From contig NC_133536.1 of assembly GCF_048544455.1 (NCBI RefSeq), positions 194,683,325 to 194,747,324 of the forward strand: a DNA stretch of 64,000 bases, given 5' to 3'. Both the position numbers and the translations under genes were made by a program. Below the pieces are notes generated by a model. That model saw only the letters and a list, made by a program, of their open reading frames with translations. It was not told the origin of the DNA and ran no database searches. Of this stretch, positions 34,596 to 44,651 are shown one piece after another. The first letter of the stretch is position 1; each line of letters starts with the position of its first letter. The DNA comes from Silene latifolia. Its lineage: Eukaryota > Streptophyta > Magnoliopsida > Caryophyllales > Caryophyllaceae.

Positions 34596-36131
34596 ATGGG
34601 ACCAAGAGGATCTTCATTTAGGGAAAGAAGAAGGCCAAGAGTGAGAGGAAACTCATCTACTTCTCACATCAACACTCTAAGGAGGGAACATGAAGAGATT
34701 GTGGATCTCACCAAGCTTGACGATTTTTCTAACATTGAATTTGTGAACGATGTTTAAAGGCTTGTCTTTCACCGACTACTTGGTAAGAATATTCATCCTA
34801 CCAAATTTCTATGCCATAAAACATTAAGAAAGCTTGGAATATACCATCAAACGGAAGCCCTTTTTTAGTTGTTTGGTCTTTCTACCTTGTTCCACTTACA
34901 TGAGCAAACCAACCGACCTCTTGTTCTTGAGTTCTTAAGTTTCTTAAAGATCACAACTTTGAACAAAACAATTTACATAGAGTTTAGATTGGAGAATGTG
35001 ACAAGGATGATGACTCTTGTTGAGTTTTCAAATGTACTCGGTTTGGATATTTCGCCTACCCGAACATCAAGACCTAAGAAGTATAGTGTGGCACCATTGT
35101 GGAGAGCCATGACCGGTCGACTTTTTGTATATCAAGGAATGCTTGACATTCCACATCCAAAACCCTATTCTAAGGCTCACTTACCGATTATTATCCGGAA
35201 CTATTCTTGCACGCTGAGACCCGACAATTGTGAATGAGCTCGATCTTGTATTCATGGAGTCATATCTTGAAATCCAAGGACGAGGTGGATATCATTTTAA
35301 TGCACCTCTTGTACTGCTTGAGAAGTGGGCTAAGTTTATAAATGGGGATGACGAATGAAGCATATCGTCAATGTAGGACTCATTACAAGGCTCGCGAAGC
35401 ACTTCAATCCAAGGTTCAGTGAAAACAATGAGTACACTCCACTCTCCGGGAATATAAGGATCAATGAGGAACTATTTCTTGTGCAACATCATTGGATAAC
35501 ACATGAAGGTGTTGAAAAGAGGATCAAATGGATAACAAAGGGAAGTAACCCTAAGTACTTGCCAATGATCGGTTTACCGAGAATTTCACCAAGGAGGGGT
35601 CCCCTATCCCCAATCCCGTCGTACCTCATCCCTGCAAACCCGAACCAAGCAAATCAAGCACCACCGCCACCAAACCCCCAACAATAACAAGAGCCACAAC
35701 AACAAAATGAAAAGATCAAGATACCTCCCTACCCTTTTCAATACCAACCAAACAATCACCCTAACCCCTTCATTCTTCCCCGAGATGATTTTATGACGGG
35801 GATTCTCCAAGACATGCATTTCCGTCAATATGAAGCCGCCGTGGATAGCTACTATGCTCTATATCCACAATTCCACAATTTGGTTCAACAAGGGAAGGTT
35901 AGCGAGGAGGGAATGTTTCCCTCTTGGGCCCAAATGGACATTCTCTTCCCAAACTCGGAAAGAGCAAATGAAGGAGCAAATAGGCAAGAAGGCGAAGGGA
36001 GCGATAAATCTTGTGGTGGAGATACGGTGGAGCTCAATAGTGAGGAAGATGAGTTCATGGACTTCAATGCGAGTGATGCATCCAAAGAAGTTTGGGATAG
36101 TGACCTAGATGGAGATAATGGCGATCTCTAG
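34596..36131 (+). pseudogene. Element C env-like / Athila ORF, fossil
   Basis: Region beginning MGPRGSSFRERRRPR (34596) and running to the acidic C-terminus (SEEDEFMDFNASD) at 36131. It has a middle part with the TLVEFSNVLGLD and VGLITRLAKHF words of the Athila env-position ORF (Pfam ATHILA family) and a Pro/Asn/Gln-rich segment. No clear signal peptide or transmembrane segment is seen, so calling it an envelope gene rests on position only. Broken in several places. Confidence 0.6.
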
Positions 36132-38186
36132 AGATCTCTTCATAGCTAGATGGAGCGGGCATGAGGCACCCATCAAAGCTTAAGTGAAGTTTCCTTATCC
36201 TCTCTCTATTTTTAATTTTCATGAAAAGAATTTGATGTTTTGATAATTTGTACCATATTTGTCTTATGTTTGAGAAGTCCTAGAAACATTGGAGGACTAA
36301 CACCTTGGCTTCATTAAGGTGTTCATTTTTATTGTTCCCACTTGTAAAATCCAAAATGACAATTTGTAGTCTCATGCATTGCATTCCATGTGCATGAACT
36401 ACCCCGAAATTCAAGACGTTAGAAATAATGTCTATTTTGGTTTGGGGAAGTCCATGCATATGCATCGGGAGCTAATTTAAATTATGCTCTCCGCCATAAC
36501 AAAAACACATGCATCATGTAGTGTAACTTAGTATAGTTTGCATTTAGTTTAGAAATCATGCATCATACTTGCATAATTTCCTATCGTATTGGCCATTGAG
36601 GACAATGCCCATACTAGTGTGGGGATGGGAAATTCTAACTTGACTTTTATTCAAAATCCAAAAAAAAAAATCCAAAATTTCGAAAAATCCAAAAAAATTG
36701 AAAAATTGAAAAAAATCAAAAACATGTTCATTTCCTTTTTAGAGTAGACTTGTATATATTGTTTTGTATATATTGTGCTTGTTCATTCTTGTTCACATTG
36801 ATTGACTACCCCACATCCGAGATATGAGGATATTGAAGACCGCATGGTATGATCTTTCTCATCTCCTTTTTCCTCTTTATGTTAATGACTATGTGGCTTT
36901 ATTTTGATTGATGTGGTAAAAATAATGTGAATTTAGGATTGCATTTAGATTATTTGGCATACTAGTTGGTAGAAGCATATGCATTAGGATGTATAAATGT
37001 TAGTTGCATCATGGCATGTAGTTTGCATGTTAGAAAAATTTTGTGAAACCGTCTACTTGGGAAGCTTGACAAGTGTATATAGGCCCTTATAGATGTTTTT
37101 TTCTTCTTAAGACTTTGCTTGTTAGAATACTTGTAAAACACCCTAGGATGTGTCATGTTAGTATCCTTTGACTCAAGGATTAAGGCCTAGTCAAGAGTAC
37201 CTTGTGGTGTGATAACTCCTTGGCTACCGTTTATTTCAAGGTGACCCTTGAATCCATGCAACCATCCATCATCCATGTTCTACCACAATTTTGTCATCAA
37301 AAAGGGAATGGGCACAAAAATTGTTCAAAAATTTGAGTTCAAGAAAATAAAAGAAAAGAAAAAGTTTGCAAATTACATCAAAAAGAAAAGAGGAGTAACA
37401 AAAATGAAAACTCCTATGCTTCAAATATAAGGCACCCTCGTTACAAATTGGGGTGACTTTGAAAATGTTCAAAAGAAAATGCAAAAAGTTGAAAGTTGTC
37501 AAGTATTGAAATGCCAAAAATCAAAAGAAATGGCAAAAAGAAATTGTTCTCAAATGTTATATGCCACAAGAAATTGGGGGGAAAAACAAAAACAACAAAA
37601 GCAAACTCCCAAATGAAACTCAAATACTATCGATCCCTTTATCCATCGTATCCATTTTTATGCATGGTAGAGAGAGGACGACCCTTCTTCTTGTCTAGGC
37701 AAGAGGGGGAATTTCGCGATTCTCCAGTGTTTCTAACACCATAGGGAGTCTACTCTTGACAAAAGCACTAAACGATTGAGGACAAAAGTACCCTAGCTTG
37801 ACACAACTTGGAGGTGATTTATTGGTATCCTTTTAGGCTTAGTAGTTTGAAGAAATTGCATCTATGAAGGAATGTGTACCCTTGAATTACTTCCCTTGTA
37901 GATAATTTCCGCCACTTAGATAAGGAAAGTGGCTATTCTTTTGTAGATACATCCATTACTTGATTTTGTGTGCTTTAATGTTTGGATGTGTCGCCATTTT
38001 GGCAAGACCCACCTTGCCTTGCAAGAAGGCATCCTACCTCATGGTTGTCTTATTGTGAGTTGAAGGGGCGGAGTGAGGCCCGCTAATTGTCTCATGTCGG
38101 CTATATTAGTAGAATAGTTTAAATAAGGGTCCTAGTTTTTATCACCTCTTTACTCGGGACGAGCAAAGGTTCGGTTTGGCGATATT
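36132..38186 (+). other. Element C 3' spacer (non-coding)
   Basis: About 2 kb between the env-like frame and the 3' LTR. Landmarks: the GCCATTGAGGACAATGCCCATACTAGTGTGG stretch near 36590-36625 (known from Athila 3' regions), a run of AAAATCC/AAAATTGAAAA repeats at about 36655-36725, and the GGGACGAGCAAAGG word just before the LTR. No gene seen; short A-rich open frames are chance. Confidence 0.6.
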
Positions 38187-39965
38187 TGATGTGACCAATA
38201 TTTGAGCATATTTAGTCCCCGAATTAGCCTCGTTCCTATGCTTTTTAGTGCATATTTGGGTCATTTACTATCTTTAGTCCTTTGTTTTGCATATTCTTTG
38301 AGGTTTTGTTTTCTTGGTAGGAGAGGAGTGCAAACCTTGCATTTTCATGGCAAAATAGAGCTAAATTGATCGAATCTAATGACCAAGCATCAAAGAGAAG
38401 ACAAGACTAGAAGGCCTTTGTACATATTGTAGTAGATGGACAATGATGAAGAAGATCCTTGCATCCCCGACAAAATCCCGGAGGATTATTGGAAGAAGAG
38501 AAGAAGAAAAGAAGAAAAGGAAGGCTGGGACGAGATCCGCTCGTCCAAACAGGCAGGACGCCCGTCCAAGAGTGCAAGAATCCGAGCGTCTTTACCATAG
38601 GGACGCCCGTCCAGAAGCCTCCCAAGACACTCGTCCAAGCCAGCAATCCGCTCGTCCAGCCACCTAAGAATTCGCTCGTCCCGACCCTTGGACGCTCGGA
38701 TTGTGTTACAGACCCACACGTCCTCTTCTTGCTCCATGAAAGATGCGCATATTTTTGAAAGACCGACTAAAAGGAGACCCGCATCTTTTCTGAGAGGAGC
38801 GATTCCTCAAGGACTTAATCGTCATTTAAGCCCTTAGTAACCCTAATTTGTGTACCTAATCCCCACTATAAATACTCCATTAGTCTAATTAGATTAATCA
38901 TGTTCTTCTTATCAATCTTTAGTATAGTTTGTATCATTCTAATCTCTTCTTAATCTTGTAACCAACTTCTTATCAAGTCTTAATACAAATCTCATTTCCT
39001 TAATTTCTCTTTTGTTCATCTTTTATTTTGGGTAATTAAAGAATATTTGGGTTATTATTGGGAGATTGACAACCTTCCAATCATTCATCAAGTACTTCTA
39101 TTATTCTTTGTTTTATTTTGAAATCATTATTAGGTATAATTCTCTTAATCCCTTTTTAATTATTGTCAATCATCTTCATTTATTCATCATGTTTTGCTTT
39201 GTTAATATGATTGACAACCTTGTTAAAATGTTAAACTTGAAAATGAGTGAGTAGTTTCCTTAACTAGGGTTAATGGGTAATTAGGGGAAACCAACATGGG
39301 GGATGATTCATGCTTAATTTAATATGTCTTCATAATTTATTTGCTTGCTTATTGTGATCTCAACTTATGCACATGTTATGTTTGATGAAATGCGAGCCTA
39401 TAAATCCTTGCATTTTTTACCCATCACTTACCTTTTTAATGAGACTTGTAAGACATAAACCAACTCGAGTCTCATTAGACCATGCATATAGTTGAGTAGG
39501 GAGGATTAAGTCGACTTGTAGGTGTTGTGAAATCTAATCGATTTGGCTCCGAGGCCCAAACCTTCCTAGGATTGTAAGATATGAACCAACTCGATCTATC
39601 ACAATAATAATTGCTTGCTTATAATTTGAGAATATGTTTGTATGATCAATTCTCATGTATCCCCTATGAACCCATGACACCCTAGTGCTTTTAATCAATT
39701 GTTTACATCTAATTTTAATAATCTTGCTTGTTTACTTTAATTGCTATTTAGTTTAGTGATCTTCTTATCTTAACCCAAATCGTGACATCCCTAGACACCG
39801 CTACTTGCAATCGAAAATCCTACATCAATACCCGTCCCTTGGGATCCGACCTTTACTTACCTCTTTACTAATAGTAGAGTTGTTTGTGGAGATATAAATA
39901 TTGTTTTGGTCTAGGTGCTCCTAACGACAAGTAACCAAAAATTAAGCTCCAAGTCAGTCCGTCCA
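38187..39965 (+). repeat. Element C 3' LTR
   Basis: 1779 bp, same length as the 5' LTR and about 99% identical by eye. It begins TGATGTGACCAATATTTG, ends CCGTCCA, and is followed by the target copy ATAAC. Confidence 0.92.
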
Positions 39966-39985
39966 ATAACAATCTTCGTTACATG

Positions 39986-40910
39986 TGGCGTAATAGGTAC
40001 CTCAATAATCAGTTCGCTGAGTGGAAGGTCCCAATTCACGCCTACGGATTCTTGAGTCCTAAGGCGTTCTCTGTGCACATAATTTCATACGAAGAACAAA
40101 TCAATAGTATCGTTCGTCGGTTGATGTCGTCCAAAAAACTATGGCTTGCCCCCTACAATGAGAATATGTATGTATAGTACGTGATTATTGTAATGAATCA
40201 CGGATCTATAAATTTATTATTAACATGCTTAAATGCGTGTAAATGAACTAACAGTTCAATGTCCCAAAATGAATAGGAAGCATTGGGTGCTAGTGGCAAT
40301 CTAAGTAGAAAAAAAAAAACAGTGTACTGGATTGACTCTCGCGAAGGCAAACCCTCTGACAGTTGTGTAAGGATGATAACTGAGTAAGTTTACAACCTTT
40401 AATAATGTCATTTATTATTGTATGACTTGAGCCATATATATGCAAATAAAAATGGAATGTGTGTATATTTATGAATTAGTGTTTTTGAAGCAAAAAAAAG
40501 ATTATGTCCACATGGGAAATATGAAAGTAACACTGATCCCACTTTATCACGTCAATAGTAAGTGTATTCTTAATAATTACTCGTATCATTTAATTAATGT
40601 TTATGCGAGTGGTTGATTATCTAATTCAGCTGATTTGTGTGTGATTTATATAATAGTCTCCTAAAGCACCAGACGCCAAACAATGCGCCTTTTACATTTG
40701 TCAATCCATGTGGAAGGTTATCGACGGAAAACTTTCTACCATTCCGATATGGGTTAGTGTGATTTAAAAACTATTTCAAACGTAAATTGAGTTCAATTCT
40801 GTATACTTCCATGTATTATATCTATTTTAATTATATATATTTTGAATTGTAATTTCCACTAATACTCAACAAAGCCCCAGAATATTCGCTAGAAAACATC
40901 AATCAGATGA
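39986..40910 (+). pseudogene. Second CACTA gene, 3' part: Ulp1-like (C48) cysteine protease region
   Basis: Exons resume right after element C. The first ends near 40170 (MWRNRYLNNQFAEW...KKLWLAPYNENM). The next, near 40270, has NRKHWVLVAI, whose His codon at 40281 is in the position of the catalytic His of Ulp1/SENP proteases. VYWIDSREG follows near 40325 (catalytic Asp candidate, codon 40334). A later exon has QCAFYICQSMWKVID near 40680 (catalytic Cys codon 40684), matching the Q...C..Y.C..M pattern. Together these give the C48 His-Asp-Cys triad, split by introns. Many plant CACTA and Mutator elements carry such domains of unknown role. Stops between the pieces suggest decay; whether all splice cleanly is not certain. 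Confidence 0.6.
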
Positions 40911-40983
40911 GAAATATGTGGGCCAGTTATGTTGTTTGATTAGCGGAGTATCAATAGTTTGCTCATGCTTTATGTACGCGCGC

Positions 40984-40987
<4 letters not shown>

Positions 40988-41059
<72 letters not shown>
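40988..41059. repeat. (TG)n microsatellite
   Basis: About 36 uninterrupted TG units preceded by CGCGCGTGCG, in non-coding CACTA sequence. Confidence 0.97.
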
Positions 41060-41065
<6 letters not shown>

Positions 41066-41205
41066 ATTGTGTATTGCCTTCTTTTGTTTTTTCGAGGAAG
41101 TTGTGTTTTATGGCTTTTGATCATCCTGTTTGTACTGTTTTGAAACTAGGTTTAATTGATCATGGGGTGTAATATTCTGATGCAGGATTGAATTTTTGCA
41201 TTGCA

Positions 41206-41260
41206 CAGCTGCTGGAATGCTATTTTTAGCAGCAGCTGAAAAATAGCATTCCAACAGCTG
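41206..41260. repeat. 22-bp inverted repeat (hairpin) with CAGCTGCT words
   Basis: Arm 41206-41227 (CAGCTGCTGGAATGC...) pairs with 41239-41260 with a single mismatch around an 11-base loop. Additional CAGCTGCT-like words follow to 41300. It could form a stable hairpin in RNA; no evidence of a microRNA beyond the fold. Confidence 0.8.
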
Positions 41261-41339
41261 CTACAAACGCTGCTGAAAAAATAACATTTGAGCAGCTGCT
41301 CCAACAAGCTAAAATCATTTTTTAAAAAAAAAAAAATTT

Positions 41340-41940
41340 AAAAACGATAACGGTTAAAAACAACCCGTTGCAAACAATTATTTGACAACGGTTTTATTTA
41401 GATAAATAACCGTTGACATCTTTTCCCTCCCATTCAAACCGGCAAAAATAAAAGATAACGAACAATAACCGTTATCGAGTTCAAAATGTTAAAAACGGTT
41501 TATTTAAGAAGAACCATTGTCAAAAGATTCATCAACTGACAAATATAACAACGGTTTAGCACGCAATAAAACCGTTGTTAAATTTTGACATTTAATTAAA
41601 TAAGATAACGAAATGAACCGTTATCATATATAATATTTAACAACGGTTTTTGAACCACTAAACCGTTGTCAAGAGTAAACTATGACAACGGGTTTGAAAC
41701 CGTTAATATTTAATAACGGTTTCTTAAAAGTATACCCGTTGCCATAAACATATTTAACAACAGTTTTATAACGGTTCTTGAGTTGTGATAACGGTGTTAT
41801 AGATCCGTTATTGATGTTATATAATGGTCGCGTGTTTATATACAACCGTGGTATATATTTAACAACAGTCGTTGTAATACCGGTTCCGTGTTTCTATTTA
41901 ATAACGGTAATTGCATTATTTGACCGTTATTGAAGGTCTT
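41340..41940. repeat. Right subterminal AACGGTT repeats of CACTA
   Basis: Dense direct and inverted AACGGTT/AACCGTT words over 600 bases up to the right terminal inverted repeat, denser than at the left end. Confidence 0.88.
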
Positions 41941-41953
41941 ATTTGGCGTAGTG

Positions 41954-43011
41954 TTTTATCATCAACTCCATGCCCATTGACAAGACAAGTTTCCAAAGGA
42001 TCCATGGAGGAAGCTTTTGGGTCATGCTCTACGGGATTTTCTAGTATGTCTACAATGCAACAACTGTCACCCAAAAATGGAGCTTTCATTGACTTGGTGA
42101 GTTCAAACTCCATCTTATCTTCACCCACTTGCAAAGATAGCTTGCCACTCTTCACATCAATCAATACTCCTCCGGTTGCTAGACAAGGACGCCCCAAGAT
42201 AATAGGCACATGGTTATCCTCGGGCATATCCATGACAAAGAAATCACATGGTATAATTAGCTTCCCAACAACAAAAGGGCACATCTTCAATAACACTAAT
42301 GGGGAATTTAACCGATCGATCAACTAGTTGAAGTGAAACTCTTGTTGGCTTCAAATCCCCCAAATCAAGTTTTTTGAAGATTGAAAGTGGCATGAGGCTC
42401 ACACTAGCCCCCAAGTCACACAATGCCCTTTTTATAGCCACTCCTTGAATAGAACATGGAATTGAGAAGCTACCCGGATCTTCTAGCTTAATAGCACTAC
42501 ATTCCTTGGAGAGGTTAATTGTTTGCACAACCCCCCCCCTCTTTTTTTTCTTCAAAGTGACAAGATCCTTAAGGAACTTTCCATATGATGGAATTTCGGT
42601 AATCATATCAAGGAAAGGAATTGTGACATTCATTCCTTTCAAGATCTCGACAAACTTTTCATACTTTTTCTCGAGTCTAGGCCTTGCAAGCCTTTGTGGA
42701 AAGGGTATTGGTGCAACATACTCCTTTGGGAGCGGAGTAGATTCTTTGACTTTTGTTTGGATTAGTTCATCTTCCTTTGGTAGGTCAACCATCTCAACTT
42801 CCGTTGACTTATCCACCTCAACTTTACCTTCAACTTCAACCTCAACCGGATGCTCTTTAATTGCTTCACTAGATACCCTTTTTCTCTTCCACTTTGGAGA
42901 TTTATCAACCTCCTCCAATTGCCTCCCACTTCTCAATAATACCACATTCATCTCCCTTAGGTTAACCGTGTTACCCGGAAACTTACCCTGATTTTGAGCC
43001 ATTTGGCTCAA
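41954..43011 (-). pseudogene. Element D gag end, protease and linker, fossil
   Basis: Minus strand. It includes a Glu/Lys/Val-rich linker, then the protease with ALCDLGASVSLMPLSIFKKL (Asp-Leu-Gly-Ala active-site variant usual in Athila) near 42360-42430, then MPEDNHVPIILGRPCLATG near 42160-42230, the second protease landmark. It continues across the CACTA insertion into 18786-19025. Broken in at least one place. Confidence 0.85.
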
Positions 43012-43281
43012 TTGTTGTGAAATTTGGGCAACATGAGTTTTCGTGGCCTATTGAGATGCTCTTATCTCATCATTGACCCGACCTTGTGAAGCAATGTAAT
43101 TGTCAAGTTTGGAGTCGGATTTTTGGTTGACAATCACCAATTGCTCAAAGGCTTGTTCCCAAGAAGGCTTTTGTTGGGCTTGGAAGTTTTGGTTTTGAAA
43201 GTTTTGGTTTTGAGGTTGGTTGAAATTTTGTCCCTTAAAACCTCCAAATGGTTGTTGATTTTGAGTGATAAATTGTCTTCC

Positions 43282-44535
43282 TTAAAAACCGGGTGGAATT
43301 TGTCTTTGGAATTGTGGGTTTTGATTGAACCTTTGTTGTTGTGGTGAGAAAGTGGTTGGATTTTGAATGTTTTGTGAGGCATAAGACAAGAGAGGGTGAC
43401 CTCTTTTTCCATTGACAAATTGGTTGTTGTTGTTGTTGAACCCTTGCCTTGCACTTATAGATTCCCAAACCCCATTGACTTGCTCATAGAATTCTTCTTG
43501 GATAGGTGTAATCAAAGGGCACCCGATTGGAGTATGGCCTTGTTCCCCACATAGTTCACATGACAAGATTTGTCTCATGTCGGAGCTTGAAGGCTTGGAA
43601 TTCAACAAAGCCGCTTGTTGAGTTAATTCATATAGCATTCCTTTAACCTCAACATTCAACAATGCACTAGGGTCCTTGTTCTTGCCCTTTCTCACTTGCC
43701 TATCACTTCCCCAATCCATGGTTCTCGATGCCATCTCCTTAATTGATTCCTTGGCCGCTTTATGCCCCAAAATATCCAAAGCACCTTTTCTCAATCCCGC
43801 ATCAAGTGATAGTCTAAGGTCTTGAGTCAATCCCTTATAGAAGTTGTTCATCAATTCGGCTTCGGATATGCCATGATGAGGGCATAGCCTTTGTAGCCTC
43901 TTATACCTTTCCCATGCTTCATATAAGGTTTCATCCTCTTCTTGAGTGAAACTTTGTAATTCACTTTTAACCTTCGTCGTTCTTGACGGTGGGAAATACT
44001 TGTTCAAAAATGCCGAAGATAGCTCGTCCCATGTTTTGAAGGAATCCGCGTCACAATTCTTAAGCCAATCCTTGTCCAATCCCCTAAGTGAACGGGGGAA
44101 CAACCTAAGGTGTACCGCATCATCGGAGACCTCATTCATCTTGTAAATATCACAATTCTCAAGGAACTCGTTGAGGTGGTCATTAGGGTTCTCCAAAGGA
44201 CCTCCTCCAAATTGATTGTCTTGGACTAGGTTGAGCAAGGCATTTTTTATCTCAAAATTATTGGTTTGAATTCTTGGTCGTTGGATGCTTGGATTTACTA
44301 TGTGCTTAGGAGCCATAGTCTCTCTTATCGGAACCGGTTCACCCATGATGTTAGTTTCTTCTAATTCTCCAAATGGCTTTTCAAATATTTCAAAAGTTTC
44401 TTGTTGATCGATTACTTCTACCGATGGTGTTTCTAATAAACCTCTTCTTCTTAGAGAATTTACTCTCCTTCCCGTAGCTTCAATTTTGAGATCAATTGGG
44501 TAAGTTGGTTGACCTCGTCTTTGCCGCCTACTCAA
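43282..44535 (-). pseudogene. Element D gag (Athila type), fossil
   Basis: Minus-strand frame of 417 residues starting MSRRQRRGQP at 44535. The retrotransposon gag domain is visible (PNDHLNEFLENCDIYK, LFPRSLRGLDKDWL, FPPSRTTKVKSELQSF, ETLYEAWERYKRL). A zinc-binding CELCGEQGHTPIGCP and an Asn/Gln-rich tail follow. Even in the fossil this part is largely open. It lies 90 bases from the primer site, as expected for a gag start. Confidence 0.88.
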
Positions 44536-44625
44536 GCAAAATACCTACATGCTTAAAATAAAAGATTAGTAACACAAGGACTTAGTCTAAACATGAACTA
44601 AAGCAATTAATATTTAGCCTTTTCT

Positions 44626-44642
44626 CCCCGGCAACGCCGCCA
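44626..44642 (-). other. Element D primer binding site (tRNA-Asp type)
   Basis: On the minus strand TGGCGGCGTTGCCGGGG, resembling the Asp-tRNA complement, lies between the LTR edge (44652) and gag. Confidence 0.8.
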
Positions 44643-44651
44643 AAAAATTTA

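Larger units (their letters stand above)
28460..39965 (+). mobile_element. Element C: Athila-like Ty3/gypsy, young, both LTRs present
   Basis: 11506 bp with equal 1779-bp LTRs (28460-30238 and 38187-39965), TG...CA ends and a 5-bp target duplication ATAAC (28455-28459 and 39966-39970). A tRNA-Asp-type primer site follows the 5' LTR. Visible parts: protease-RT linker, RT, RNase H, integrase, motif-rich spacer, env-like frame, long A-rich 3' spacer. No gag or protease core is visible between primer site and RT, so it is an incomplete copy with a handful of breaks. LTRs differ at about 20 bases by eye (about 1%), so roughly half a million years at commonly used rates (inference). It is the youngest datable insertion in the window. 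Confidence 0.93.
19026..41953 (+). mobile_element. CACTA (En/Spm) DNA transposon, non-autonomous, with nested insertions
   Basis: Terminal inverted repeats CACTACGCCAAAT at 19026-19038 and its exact complement ATTTGGCGTAGTG at 41941-41953. Flanking triplets CTT and TTT are an imperfect 3-bp target duplication, as expected for CACTA. Gross length is about 22.9 kb; without the nested element C (11.5 kb) and LTR fragment T (about 2.3 kb) it is about 9 kb. Contents in order: subterminal AACGGTT repeats, XS-like frame, TNP2 remnants, second repeat block, the multi-exon second gene with Transposase_24-like and Ulp1-like regions, and right subterminal repeats. Because the TNP2 catalytic middle is missing, it should only have moved with help from another CACTA copy. 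Confidence 0.92.

Noticed and set aside
34869-36131. A true envelope gene in element C
   Set aside because: No signal peptide, fusion peptide or membrane anchor seen; only the position after integrase suggests it, so called env-like.
37248-37744. Lys-rich open frames in the C 3' spacer
   Set aside because: A-rich simple sequence with no domain; typical non-coding 3' region of Athila-type elements.
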